From Protofrankia sp963555925 (GTDB lineage Bacteria > Actinomycetota > Actinomycetes > Frankiales > Frankiaceae), in contig CAUVXJ010000011.1 of the NCBI GenBank assembly GCA_963555925.1, forward strand, positions 124,001 to 188,000: a stretch of 64,000 nucleotides of DNA, in the 5' to 3' direction. Position numbers and translations under genes: made by a program. How positions within the stretch are numbered: the stretch's first letter is position 1; the number at the start of each line of letters is the position of its first letter. Below are positions 1 to 8,246 of this stretch, in pieces. The notes beneath the pieces are model-generated. The model was not told the origin of the DNA and ran no database searches. It saw only the letters and a list, made by a program, of their open reading frames with translations.

Positions 1-914
1 CCGTCGACCGGGCCGGCCGCGACCCGCAACCAGCCGTCGGTGACGTTGTGTCGGATGGCGTTCTGCAGCAGGTTCTGCATGAGTCGGTCGAGCAGGATGC
101 GGTCGCCGTTGACGACAACCGGGCGTGCCTCGGCGGTGACCTGCAGTCGCAGCCGATTGGCCTCCGGCCGCACGAGGGTCAGCACGCCGTCGACGACCTC
201 GGCGAGGTCAACCGGCCGCGGGTCCGCGATGCCGTGCTCGGCCCGGGCCAGGGCCAGCAGTCCGTCCACCAGCCGCTCGTGGCGGGCATTGACCTCCAGC
301 AGGGTCTCGCCGAGGCGGATCAGTTCGGGCGGGGCATCGGGTCGGCCCATCGCCACCTCGAGCAGGGTCTGATTGATCGCCAACGGTGTCTTGAGCTCGT
401 GCGAGGCGTTGCCGACGAACTGCCGTTGCGCTGCGAAGGTTGCGTCGAGGCGGGACAGCATGGCGTTGATCGCGGAACCCAATTCCCACCACTCGTCCCG
501 GGCTCCGGCCAAGGCGACCCGTTCGTGCAGGTTGCGATCCACGACACGGCGGGCGGTGGCGGTGATCTGACGCAACGGACGCAGCATCGCACCAGCGACG
601 AACCAGCCTGCGACCAGGCCGGCGGCGGTCAGCCCGGCCACGATGATCAACCCGCGACCCACCAGCGGAGCCAGGGTCTGCGAGCGCAGCCGTTCCCGGA
701 TGGTCTGCTCCGCGAGCACTCGGCGGGCCTTGGACTGCGCGGCCTGCTCTTCGGAACTCGCCGTCGCCTGTACCGCGACGGAGACGTCGATCGGCTGCTG
801 CGCGATGGCCTGGTCGGCCACCAGGCAGGCGACGAGCAGAGTCAACCCGCCCACGACCAGTCCCAGGCAGCCGAAGAGCAGGGCCAACCGCGCGCGGACG
901 GACAGCCTGGTCAT
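1..914 (-). CDS. Two-component sensor histidine kinase (C-terminus off window)
   Basis: This is an inner-membrane sensor kinase that would phosphorylate the response regulator beside it. Reading from ATG at 914 there is a first membrane helix at about residues 7-30, a short extracytoplasmic segment, a second helix near 85-107, a HAMP linker, and the phospho-acceptor box with NASHELKTPLA near residue 160. The start of the ATPase domain (N-box region, QNLLQNAIRHN) comes just before the window edge, so the G boxes are not visible. The start ATG overlaps the stop of the regulator gene (ATGA), which indicates translational coupling. The signal sensed is unknown. The link to the divergent MacAB-like exporter is inference from position. 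Confidence 0.93.
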   Translation of the reverse strand, partial: MTRLSVRARLALLFGCLGLVVGGLTLLVACLVADQAIAQQPIDVSVAVQATASSEEQAAQSKARRVLAEQTIRERLRSQTLAPLVGRGLIIVAGLTAAGLVAGWFVAGAMLRPLRQITATARRVVDRNLHERVALAGARDEWWELGSAINAMLSRLDATFAAQRQFVGNASHELKTPLAINQTLLEVAMGRPDAPPELIRLGETLLEVNARHERLVDGLLALARAEHGIADPRPVDLAEVVDGVLTLVRPEANRLRLQVTAEARPVVVNGDRILLDRLMQNLLQNAIRHNVTDGWLRVAAGPVD

Positions 915-1567
915 GGCAGCCGGTACCCCGCTCCGGTGACGGTCTCCACCAGTGGCGGCTCGCCGAGTTTGCGTCGCAGTGTCATGACGGTCACCCGGAC
1001 GACGTTGGTGAGCGGATCGATGTTCTCGTCCCAGACCTTCTCCAGGAGCTGCTCGGCGCTCACCACCGTCCCGTCGGCGAGAAGAAGTTCCTGAAGCACC
1101 CCGAACTCCTTGCGGGATAAGGAGACGAAGCGACCGTCCCGGGTCACCTGCCGGCGCGCCGGGTCCATTTCGACACCCGCCCGGCGCAGCACCGGGGGCG
1201 CGGCGGGCCGCGCCCGTCGGGCCAGGGCGCGTACCCGGGCGACGAATTCCGGGAACGCGAACGGTTTCGGCAGGTAGTCGTCGGCGCCGAGGGACAGGCC
1301 GGCGACCCGGTCACTGACCTCGCCGGCCGCGGTGAGCATCAGCACCCGGGTGGCCGCGTCCGACCCGACGAGGCTGCGGCACACGTCATCGCCGTGCACG
1401 ATCGGTAGGTCCCGGTCGAGCACCAGGACGTCATAGTCGTTGACACCCAATCGTTCCAGGGCTTCGGCGCCGTCGTAGACGACGTCGACCGCGATCGCCT
1501 CCCGGCGCAGACCCTCGGCGATGGCGTCCGCCAGCAATCCCTCGTCCTCGGCGACCAGTACCCGCAT
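911..1567 (-). CDS. OmpR/PhoB-family response regulator
   Basis: DNA-binding response regulator of 218 residues. The N-terminal receiver domain begins MRVLVAEDE with the acidic pocket, the phospho-Asp is in VLVLDRDLP, and the conserved Lys is in DDYLPKPF. The C-terminal winged helix (about residues 125-218) has the family signature around SLSRKEFGVL and ends VTGAGYRLP. I chose the ATG at 1567 because AAGGGAG sits just upstream and the receiver domain starts there; the frame stays open further upstream without homology. The gene is the first of a two-gene operon with the overlapping kinase. A direct repeat in the upstream spacer is a candidate binding site. Confidence 0.95.
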   Translation of the reverse strand: MRVLVAEDEGLLADAIAEGLRREAIAVDVVYDGAEALERLGVNDYDVLVLDRDLPIVHGDDVCRSLVGSDAATRVLMLTAAGEVSDRVAGLSLGADDYLPKPFAFPEFVARVRALARRARPAAPPVLRRAGVEMDPARRQVTRDGRFVSLSRKEFGVLQELLLADGTVVSAEQLLEKVWDENIDPLTNVVRVTVMTLRRKLGEPPLVETVTGAGYRLP

Positions 1568-1625
1568 CGACGCTCCCTTCCCGACCGGTCCGCAGCCCTC
1601 CTGCGAGGGTGAACGAACCCGCATA

Positions 1626-1660
1626 AAAACCGTGTAAGCGTCATCGCTAACCGTGAGTTT
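1626..1660. promoter_or_regulatory. Direct repeat AACCGTG x2, candidate response-regulator operator
   Basis: The 119-bp spacer between the divergent regulator operon and the exporter operon has AACCGTG at 1628-1634 and again at 1649-1655. The spacing is 21 bp, two helical turns, on the same strand. OmpR-family regulators usually bind such direct repeats as tandem dimers. Assignment to the adjacent regulator is inference. Confidence 0.4.
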
Positions 1661-1686
1661 ATGGCCGACCGAATTCAATCCCTGTC

Positions 1687-2259
1687 GTGACGTATACGGG
1701 AAAGCCAGCCGCGGGTTGGCGTGTTTCGCTGATTGGCCCGGTGGCCGCGGTTGTACTGGCGGCCGTGGCCTTGTTGTCCGGCTGCGCGGGTGGGGGCGAA
1801 CCACCGCACGTGGCGTCCGTCTCAGCGGTCTCGCCCTCAGCCACCCCGGGCAGCGCCGACCGCGGCAGCGAGATCAAGCGGTATCGCGACTGCCTGCTGA
1901 GCAACGGTGTCACGCTGCTCGACCAGCCGACCGCCGAGGACATGCCGCAGATCGACAAGCAACGCACAAACCTCAACGTACTCGCCACCGCCGGGGAGAG
2001 GTGCCGTCCGTACCTGCCGGCGGCCGTCGACGCCACAAGGCCCGATCAGCAGGCGGTCGAGGCCCAGCGCCGGCTCGCCGAGTGCCTGCGGGGACACGGC
2101 GTGCCCGAATATCCCGACCCCGACCCGGTGACCGGCGACCCGCGCGTCAGCGACCAGTTGGCCGTGCGGCTCAAGGACGACCCGAGCCTGGCGTCGGCCC
2201 TGCGGACCTGCCAGCAGCAGGTCGGGCCCGCCGCCAGCGGGGGCACGGTCGGCGGATGA
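1687..2259 (+). CDS. Secreted lipoprotein with repeated C-x-x-x-G-V motif
   Basis: Predicted lipoprotein of 190 residues starting at GTG. The signal peptide has a hydrophobic core (about residues 14-30) and ends in the lipobox LLSGC, so Cys32 would be lipidated. The mature part has two related segments, one with YRDCLLSNGV and one with AECLRGHGVPEYPDPDP. The latter is a motif recurring in actinobacterial surface proteins encoded beside MacAB-type exporters. Four Cys residues lie in the mature region. It is the first gene of the exporter operon and its stop overlaps the next start (ATGA). Its molecular role is unknown; it may be a surface partner of the exporter. Confidence 0.85.
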   Translation: MTYTGKPAAGWRVSLIGPVAAVVLAAVALLSGCAGGGEPPHVASVSAVSPSATPGSADRGSEIKRYRDCLLSNGVTLLDQPTAEDMPQIDKQRTNLNVLATAGERCRPYLPAAVDATRPDQQAVEAQRRLAECLRGHGVPEYPDPDPVTGDPRVSDQLAVRLKDDPSLASALRTCQQQVGPAASGGTVGG

Positions 2260-3338
2260 CGATGCGCACTGGCCTCGTCATCGGCGCGGTGGTGGCCGCG
2301 TTGGCCCTCACCGCCGGTGTGGTGACCGTACAGATCGCGCAGCGCCCCTCGTCGGCGGCCGCGGTCGGCTCGCCGTCGGCACCGGCGGTCACGGCCGAGA
2401 TCACCCGCACGACTCTCGTGCAGACCGCCTTCGTGGACGGAACACTCAGCTACGGTCCGACCCAACCGGTCGAGTCCAAGGCGGCCGGCACGCTCACCTG
2501 GCTGCCCACTGCCGGGGACACGGTGGAGCGGGGCCGTACCCTACTGCGCGCCGATGAGCAGCCGGTCGTCCTGCTTTACGGTGACCTGCCCATGTATCGC
2601 CAGCTCGTGCCTGACACGGTCGGCAACGACGTCAAGCAGCTCGAGACCAACCTGCGCGCACTCGGGTATACCGGCTTCACCGTCGACCAGCGGTACACGA
2701 CCGAGACGGCGGCGGCGGTCAAGCGCTGGCAGAAGGACCTGGGTCGGCCGGAGACCGGCACGGTGGACACCGTCGACGTCATCTACCTACCAGGACCGGT
2801 CCGGATCGCCAGCCGGGTGGCCCGGCCCGGCGCGGCCGCGACCGGCCAGGTGCTCACCTGGACTGGCACGACCAAGATGGTGACCGCCCAGGTCCCGACG
2901 CAGGACACGACATGGGCGGTCAAGGGCGCCATCGTGGACGTCCTGCCGTCGGCTGGCGTAGCCGTGCCGGGCGTCGTCGCTGACGTCGGCACCCAGGCGA
3001 GCACCCAGTCCGGCGACGGCGATGCGAACGCCCCGGCGGGCGGCAGCGCCCAGCAGACCACCCTGACGGTCACCGTCACCATCGCGGACCAGGCCGCGGT
3101 CAAGGGGCTGGACCAAGCGCCGGTGAAGGTGCGGCACGTTCTGGAGCAGCGGGAGAACGTGCTGACGGTACCGGTCACCGCGCTGCTCGCGCCGATCGAG
3201 GGAGGGTACGCGCTGGAGATCGTCGACGGCGACCAGAGCAGGCTGGTATCGGTGCGGACCGGCTTGTTCGCGGACGGTCGGGTCGAGGTCGGCGGCGCCG
3301 GCATCGGTGCCGGCATGAAGGTGAAGGTGCCGGCATGA
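2256..3338 (+). CDS. MacA-like adaptor with peptidoglycan-binding domain
   Basis: Membrane-anchored periplasmic adaptor (360 residues) for the ABC exporter encoded downstream. There is one N-terminal membrane anchor (residues 5-27) and a split lipoyl/barrel region around AGTLTWLPTAGDTVERG. A peptidoglycan_binding_1 module follows at about 120-165 (VKQLETNLRALGY, then AAVKRWQKDLG), then a C-terminal adaptor domain ending in a VPVTALLA segment typical of HlyD/MacA proteins. An Ala/Gly/Gln-rich loop lies near residue 250. The ATG at 2256 overlaps the lipoprotein stop, and the gene's own stop overlaps the ATPase start, so the four genes form a tight operon. Confidence 0.9.
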   Translation: MTMRTGLVIGAVVAALALTAGVVTVQIAQRPSSAAAVGSPSAPAVTAEITRTTLVQTAFVDGTLSYGPTQPVESKAAGTLTWLPTAGDTVERGRTLLRADEQPVVLLYGDLPMYRQLVPDTVGNDVKQLETNLRALGYTGFTVDQRYTTETAAAVKRWQKDLGRPETGTVDTVDVIYLPGPVRIASRVARPGAAATGQVLTWTGTTKMVTAQVPTQDTTWAVKGAIVDVLPSAGVAVPGVVADVGTQASTQSGDGDANAPAGGSAQQTTLTVTVTIADQAAVKGLDQAPVKVRHVLEQRENVLTVPVTALLAPIEGGYALEIVDGDQSRLVSVRTGLFADGRVEVGGAGIGAGMKVKVPA

Positions 3339-4000
3339 ACCCACCCGCGGTGGTTCGGATGCAGGGTGTGTCCAAGGTGTACGCCGGCGGTGTCGCCGCC
3401 CTCCGGGACGTCGACCTGACCATCCACAGTGGCGAGATGGTGGCCGTCGTCGGCCGGTCCGGTTCCGGGAAATCCACGATGCTCCACATCATGGGGACCC
3501 TTGACCGGCCCTCCACCGGCAGTGTGTACCTGGACGGACACGACGTGGCGAAGCTGCCCGACCGCCGACTGTCCGCGCTGCGGGCGCACCGCATCGGCTT
3601 CGTCTTCCAGAACTTCCACCTCGCCGACGGCGTGCCGTGCCTGGACAATGTGGCCGACGGACTGCTCTACGCCGGCGTCCCGATTCGCGAACGCCGCCGA
3701 CGTGCCGAAGCGGCGCTGCACCGCGTCGGGCTCGGCCACCGGCTCCGGCACCGGCCGCACGAACTCTCCGGCGGCGAGCGGCAACGGGTCGCCATCGCCC
3801 GCGCCGTGGTCGGTGCCCCCATGCTGCTACTGACCGACGAGCCGACCGGCAACCTGGACACCCGCTCAGGTGCCGCCGTGCTGGACATCCTGCACGAGCT
3901 TCACGCGGCCGGTACCACCGTCGTGATCATTACCCACGACCGGGACATCGCCGACCGGTTGCCGCGCCAGGTGCGCCTTCTCGACGGGCGGGTGGTCTGA
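3335..4000 (+). CDS. ABC transporter ATPase, MacB/LolD type
   Basis: ATP-binding subunit of 221 residues. All family motifs are present: Walker A GRSGSGKST, Q-loop FQNFHLAD, signature LSGGERQRVAIARA, Walker B LLLTDEPTGNLD and the switch His in ITHD. The NLD after Walker B is typical of the MacB/LolD/FtsE group, which drives mechanotransmission rather than classic channel transport. It overlaps the adaptor gene by ATGA and the permease gene by TGATG, so the products should be made together. Confidence 0.96.
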   Translation: MNPPAVVRMQGVSKVYAGGVAALRDVDLTIHSGEMVAVVGRSGSGKSTMLHIMGTLDRPSTGSVYLDGHDVAKLPDRRLSALRAHRIGFVFQNFHLADGVPCLDNVADGLLYAGVPIRERRRRAEAALHRVGLGHRLRHRPHELSGGERQRVAIARAVVGAPMLLLTDEPTGNLDTRSGAAVLDILHELHAAGTTVVIITHDRDIADRLPRQVRLLDGRVV

Positions 4001-5196
4001 TGGCCGACGCCCTGCCACGCGCCGCACGGCTCGGCCTGGACGACACGCTCCGGGTCGGTTCCGCCGGCCTGCGTTCCCGCCCGCTGCGGGTGGGGCTCGC
4101 GACGCTGGGCATCTCGCTCGGGATCGCGGCCCTGGTCGCGGTCCTCGGCGTCTCGTCATCCAGCCGCGCCGATCTGGACCGGCAACTGGACCAGCTTGGC
4201 ACGAATCTGCTCACCGTCTCACCCGGCCAGACCGTGTTAGGGGGAAGAGCAACGCTACCGACCGAGTCGATGCAGATGGCGGCCCGGATAGCCCCGGTGT
4301 ACTCGGTGTCCGCGACCGGGCGCGCCAACGCCTCGGTCTACCGCAACGACCACATCGATGTGGGCAACACCGGCTCCATGGCGGTGCTGGCCGTCCAGCC
4401 GGGACTGCTGGGCACGGTCGGCGGTGGCGTCGCTGAGGGACGCTGGCTCAACCGCGCGACCTCGACCTTCCCCGGTGTCGTCCTCGGCGCCCGGGCCGCC
4501 CAGAAACTCGCGGTCCACCTGCCCGGAACGCGGGTTTGGCTGGGTGGCCGGTGGTTCAGCGTGGTCGGCGTGCTCGGACCCATCCCGCTCGCCCCCGAAC
4601 TGGACAACGCCGCACTGGTCGGATGGACCGCCGCCGAGACGTACCTCGGCTTCGACGGTCACCCCACGACGCTGTACACCCGATCGGCGGCGCCCGAGGT
4701 GGAGGCCGTCCGTTCGGTGTTGCCGGCGACCGTGAACCCGCAGAGTCCGTATGAGGTTCGGGTCTCCCGCCCGTCGGATGCGCTCGCCGCGCAGCGTGCC
4801 ACCCACCGTTCGCTCGACGGCCTCCTGCTCGGGCTCGGCGCGGTCGCCCTCGTGGTCGGCGGGGTCGGCGTGGCCAACACCATGGTCATTTCGGTGCTGG
4901 AGCGGCGCGGCGAGATCGGCCTGCGTCGCGCCCTCGGCGCCACCCGGGGACACATCCGCCTGCAGTTCCTCATGGAATCGCTGCTGCTGGCTGGTCTCGG
5001 GGGCGTCGGCGGTGTGATCCTAGGCGTGCTCACCACAGGCGGATACGCAGCGACCCAACACTGGCCGGTGGTCATTCCGCTGGTCGCCTGGTTGGGCGGC
5101 GTGGTTGTCACACTGCCGGTCGGCATGATCGCAGGCCTCTATCCCGCCATCCGCGCCGCCCGCCTCACCCCGGTCGCGGCCCTGACCGCGCCGTGA
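4000..5196 (+). CDS. ABC transporter permease, MacB/FtsX family
   Basis: Integral membrane subunit of 398 residues with MacB topology. There is an N-terminal helix (about 27-50), a large extracytoplasmic MacB_PCD-type domain (about 55-265), then three helices in the C-terminal FtsX domain (about 270-395). That domain contains VERRGEIGLRRALGATR-like sequence and ends GLYPAIRAARLTPVAAL, the family's coupling region. It is the last gene of the operon. Together with the lipoprotein, adaptor and ATPase it would form an efflux or envelope-stress machine. The substrate cannot be read from the sequence. Confidence 0.94.
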   Translation: MADALPRAARLGLDDTLRVGSAGLRSRPLRVGLATLGISLGIAALVAVLGVSSSSRADLDRQLDQLGTNLLTVSPGQTVLGGRATLPTESMQMAARIAPVYSVSATGRANASVYRNDHIDVGNTGSMAVLAVQPGLLGTVGGGVAEGRWLNRATSTFPGVVLGARAAQKLAVHLPGTRVWLGGRWFSVVGVLGPIPLAPELDNAALVGWTAAETYLGFDGHPTTLYTRSAAPEVEAVRSVLPATVNPQSPYEVRVSRPSDALAAQRATHRSLDGLLLGLGAVALVVGGVGVANTMVISVLERRGEIGLRRALGATRGHIRLQFLMESLLLAGLGGVGGVILGVLTTGGYAATQHWPVVIPLVAWLGGVVVTLPVGMIAGLYPAIRAARLTPVAALTAP

Positions 5197-5237
5197 CAGG
5201 AGGGCGGGTTCAAAGGCTTGGAGCCGCCGATGAATTT

Positions 5238-5310
5238 CCTTGCTGCCCGCGCAGGCCCTCGATCACGCCACCGGCTACCTGCTCGCCGCTACGGGTGTCG
5301 ACACCCGGAC
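5238..5310 (+). pseudogene. Remnant of a CaiB/BaiF-type CoA-transferase
   Basis: One reading frame of the spacer encodes LPAQALDHATGYLLAA, which closely matches the conserved PAQ-x-LDHATGYL segment of family III CoA-transferases as I remember it. The match ends after about 20 residues and no catalytic region or start exists around it. It looks like a scrap of a deleted gene between the exporter operon and the HxlR gene. The call rests on one short motif. Confidence 0.4.
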
Positions 5311-5393
5311 GGATCGACGGCGTCCCCCACGGCTGACCGTCGAGGCCGGCCCGCTCGGCCGGCACGACCCGATCTGGACGACCGTGGCAGCGA

Positions 5394-5810
5394 CTACCCA
5401 GTCGCTGCGGAGCCAGTGTACTCTGGCCGGGCATCGTACACAGCCTGTGCGCTGCTCACTTCCGTCACGTGATCTTCGCACCAGGTCCGTACCGCCTGTA
5501 GCGGTCGCAACAACGTTTGGCCCAACGGTGTGAGCGAGTAGGTTACCCGCGGGGGAGCGTCAGCGTACACAGTCCGGACGGCCAGGCCATCGCGTTCCAG
5601 AGTCCGCAGCGTCTGTACCAGCATCTTGCGGCTGACTCCGCCGACAGCTCTTTGGATCTCGGAGAACCGGGCGCCCCCGTCGCCCAGCAGGTTCACCACC
5701 AGGATCACCCATTTGTCGCCCACGGTGTTGAGTAGCGCACGCGGGGGGCAGCCGGAGCTGAACGCATCCACCGCCAGAGGCGCAGGCGCGGCGGACCCGG
5801 AGGCGGACAT
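5394..5810 (-). CDS. HxlR-family transcriptional regulator
   Basis: Winged-helix regulator of about 138 residues. The HxlR core runs from GCPPRALLNTVGDKW through RFSEIQRAVGGVSRKMLVQT (recognition helix) to the wing around VTYSLTPLGQTLL. A Cys directly before a Pro at the N-terminus of the domain is the position used for thiol-based quinone or diamide sensing in QorR/YodB-type relatives. A second Cys lies near the C-terminus (TWCEDH). The frame is open upstream to 5933, but the ATG at 5810 gives the usual family length. It is transcribed divergently from a flavodoxin-fold gene, its probable target. Confidence 0.88.
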   Translation of the reverse strand: MSASGSAAPAPLAVDAFSSGCPPRALLNTVGDKWVILVVNLLGDGGARFSEIQRAVGGVSRKMLVQTLRTLERDGLAVRTVYADAPPRVTYSLTPLGQTLLRPLQAVRTWCEDHVTEVSSAQAVYDARPEYTGSAATG

Positions 5811-5846
5811 GTCTTCAAGCTTACCGCGTTGGACCTTGACCGAATG

Positions 5847-5876
5847 TTGGTCTCTAATGGAGACTACGTCTATAGT
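5847..5876 (+). promoter_or_regulatory. Putative promoter with palindrome, HxlR/flavodoxin spacer
   Basis: TTGGTC (5847-5852) and TATAGT (5871-5876) are separated by 18 bp and would suit a promoter for the flavodoxin gene. A palindrome GTCTC-5-GAGAC (5850-5864) overlaps the -35 box, where a repressor such as the divergent HxlR protein could act. The elements are visible; their function is inferred. Confidence 0.4.
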
Positions 5877-5935
5877 GAAGACCGACTGGTGCGACGCGGA
5901 AGAGCGCGCATCGACGAACATCAGGAGTGCCATAT

Positions 5936-6523
5936 ATGAGCGCGGTTGCCGTCGCTTACCACTCTGGCTTCGGCCACACCAAGGTCCTCGCGGAAGCGGT
6001 CCAGGACGGCGTCATCCAGGTTTCCGGTGCGACGGCCTCCCTCATCGCCGTCGCTGACATCACAGACGAGCAGTGGGCCCAGCTCGACGCCGCCGACGCC
6101 ATCGTCTTCGGGGCACCTACCTACATGGGCACGGCGAGCGCGGCGTTCCACGCATTCGCGGAGGCCACCAGCAAGCGGTGGTTCGCCTACGCATGGAAGG
6201 ACAAGATCGCCGCTGGGTTCACCATGTCGGGGTCCATGGCCGGAGACAAGACCTCGACGCTCGCCTACTTCCAGACCCTCGCCGCTCAGCACAACATGCT
6301 GTGGGTGAACCCGGATCTGCACGGCGGATGGAACGGCGCCGAGGGCAAGGAGGACGAGCTGAACCGCCTCGGCTTTTTCTCGGGTGTCGGTGGCCAGTGC
6401 GTGGGAACCCTCCCGCCGGAGGCTGTACACAAGTCCGACATCCTTACTGCCCAACGGTACGGCCGGCGAGTCACCGAGCTCGCGGACGTGTACCTCGCAG
6501 GCCGTAAAGCTCTCGCGGCGTGA
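5936..6523 (+). CDS. Flavodoxin-fold NAD(P)H:quinone reductase-like protein
   Basis: Soluble flavoprotein of 195 residues in the WrbA/NADPH-dependent FMN reductase group. The N-terminal phosphate-binding loop follows the first strand (VAVAYHSGFGHTKVLAEAV) and the second FMN contact is IVFGAPTYMGTASA. The late loop around FSGVGGQCVG lies near the flavin edge. AGGAG at 5923-5927 places the start at ATG 5936; an in-frame GTG at 5927 overlaps this site and is less likely. Divergence from an HxlR regulator with an N-terminal Cys suggests quinone or electrophile detoxification, as in the known qorR-qor2 and yodB-azoR pairs. Confidence 0.88.
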   Translation: MSAVAVAYHSGFGHTKVLAEAVQDGVIQVSGATASLIAVADITDEQWAQLDAADAIVFGAPTYMGTASAAFHAFAEATSKRWFAYAWKDKIAAGFTMSGSMAGDKTSTLAYFQTLAAQHNMLWVNPDLHGGWNGAEGKEDELNRLGFFSGVGGQCVGTLPPEAVHKSDILTAQRYGRRVTELADVYLAGRKALAA

Positions 6524-6868
6524 TGATCCAATCCGGATCGGCTCGACGTCCGACTGTGTAGATCTGTCCTTGTACAGTTATAATACGGACGTTAGTATGA
6601 CCTGGAGCGACACGGCGTCCGGTGGAAATTTTCCACAACGATTCCAGCGACTGCCAGTCTCCAGCACGAACACGGCTTGAGGAAATATCCCGGCGAGGCG
6701 ACCGTGGTAACGATCGAGAACACGCCAGTTCGTCCGGCTTGGAGAACCCGGTTTTTCTCGTGGTTCTGATTCTCCCGTGACCACGGTTGGCTTCCTGGTA
6801 ACCTGCGGGTGGATCCGTGCCCTGGCACTACGGGATGAGCAGTATTATTTCTCTTCACCGGCGTGTCT
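6524..6868. other. Non-coding spacer with 15-bp palindrome
   Basis: No convincing gene lies between the flavodoxin gene and the transposase remnant. The stretch has lower GC than its neighbours, including TTATAATACGG near 6577. It carries one perfect palindrome GTGGAAA-T-TTTCCAC at 6622-6636. Its role is unknown; it could be an operator or the scar of a mobile element. Confidence 0.5.
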
Positions 6869-7400
6869 CCTCACCGACGAGCAGGTACGGCTTCGGTGAG
6901 CGCGATGACGTCGAACACACGATAGTGGCGGGCGGCGGTGAGGTCGCGGGTCGATCCGGACAGGCCCTCGGAGGCATCAGATTGAGCCGCCCATAAAAAG
7001 TCAGCCCGTTCCTCGATGTTGACGCCGTGGTGCCGGTTCTCGCCGGAGCGGGAGCGACGACCGTGGGCGTGGACACCGGTGGAGCGCAGGACGACACTGT
7101 CGAAGATTGCAGAGGTGTCGCGGAGGTTCAACCGGCGTCCACGGTGTCGCGGTCGGGATCCGTCCTCGCTCGGCGAGCCGTTCCGTGGATGTCGCGGTTG
7201 CGCAGATGTGCCAGTACGAGTACGGCCTGGTCGTGAGGGCAGGCTTCCGCTGCGTCCGGAACCGTTCCCACTGGACCTGGAGCAGGTCGGAGAGGAGAGG
7301 GTCAGGCTCGACTCGGACGGTGGACGACGCCGGGCAGGTTGGCAATGGAGTCCCTGGCCGGGGAACAGGTATCCTGTGCCTCACCGAGGAATTCTCACTT
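6869..7400 (-). pseudogene. Decayed IS5-family (DDE) transposase
   Basis: The minus strand shows transposase homology spread over more than one frame. One frame (about 7260-7160) reads VLVLAHLRNRDIH, matching the N-terminal helix-turn-helix of IS5-group transposases. Another (7131-6871) reads HHGVNIE, then SGSTRDLTAARHYRVFDVI, matching the DDE-domain segment with the GS-x-HDLTAAR signature. The expected C-terminal DKGYQG region is absent and frames shift between the blocks, so the gene is dead. I found no clear terminal inverted repeats. Confidence 0.7.
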
Positions 7401-7502
7401 TCTCGCGGCTGGATCGGTGGTATCCGATCAAGAGCCGGGTGATTCTGTCAACGGCTGAAACTCCGCGGGTATTCGTCAAAACTAGACGGAAAGAGCCCAG
7501 CG

Positions 7503-8246
7503 ATGGTGAGGTTCGATATGACGGTCGAACGGGGACGAATCCGAGTCGAGCCGAGCGGCAAGCGGGTCAGGGTCTACCTGGGCGGCCGGGTGGTGGCCGA
7601 CAGCAGTCACCCGCTACTGGTGTGGGAGTCGCCGCGCTATCCGACCTACTACTTCCCGGCCGACGATGTCGCCCAGGATCTGCTGGTGGCGGACGGGGAC
7701 ATCGTGCACTCGCCGAGCCGCGGGGACGCCCGGACGTTCACCGTCACGGTCGGCTCGACACAGGCGCCGGGTGCCGCGCTGCGCTATGACGAGTCGCCGA
7801 TCGACGAGCTGCGCGACCACTTCCGTTTCGACTGGGATGCCATGGACTCCTGGTTCGAGGAGGACGAAGAGGTCTTCGTGCACGTGCGCGACCCGTATGC
7901 CCGGATCGACGTGCTGGCGAGTTCACGGCACGTGCGGGTTGAGGTCGACGGTGTCACGATCGCCGAGTCGAGCAGCCCCCGACTGCTGTTCGAGACCGGG
8001 TTGCCGGTGCGTTGTTATCTGCCCAAGCCACATGTCCGGATGGATCTGCTGCAGTCGACCGATACGGTAACCCGATGCCCTTACAAGGGGGTTGCCGAGT
8101 ACTGGTCGGTACGGACTGGGGATCGGGTCTACCGGGATTGTGCCTGGTCGTACCGGATGCCGTTGCCGGAGAGTCAGAAGATCGCAGGTCTGGTTGCATT
8201 CTACAAGGTCGACATCTACGTCGACGGCGTCCTGCAGGATCGCTGA
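7503..8246 (+). CDS. Tandem DUF427 domain protein
   Basis: Cytosolic protein of 247 residues built from two DUF427 units. The first (about residues 20-90) contains the conserved pattern with YYFPADDV and the second (about 135-215) the equivalent RCYLPKPHV followed by CPYKGVAEYWSV. DUF427 proteins are common in actinobacteria and fungi and have no agreed biochemical function. The start could also be ATG at 7518, because the Shine-Dalgarno upstream of 7503 is weak. It stands alone downstream of transposase debris. Confidence 0.85.
   Translation: MVRFDMTVERGRIRVEPSGKRVRVYLGGRVVADSSHPLLVWESPRYPTYYFPADDVAQDLLVADGDIVHSPSRGDARTFTVTVGSTQAPGAALRYDESPIDELRDHFRFDWDAMDSWFEEDEEVFVHVRDPYARIDVLASSRHVRVEVDGVTIAESSSPRLLFETGLPVRCYLPKPHVRMDLLQSTDTVTRCPYKGVAEYWSVRTGDRVYRDCAWSYRMPLPESQKIAGLVAFYKVDIYVDGVLQDR

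Noticed and set aside
1653..2255. Extension of the MacA-like frame upstream to 1653
   Set aside because: It would overlap the lipoprotein gene fully and lacks homology; the membrane anchor begins at 2256.
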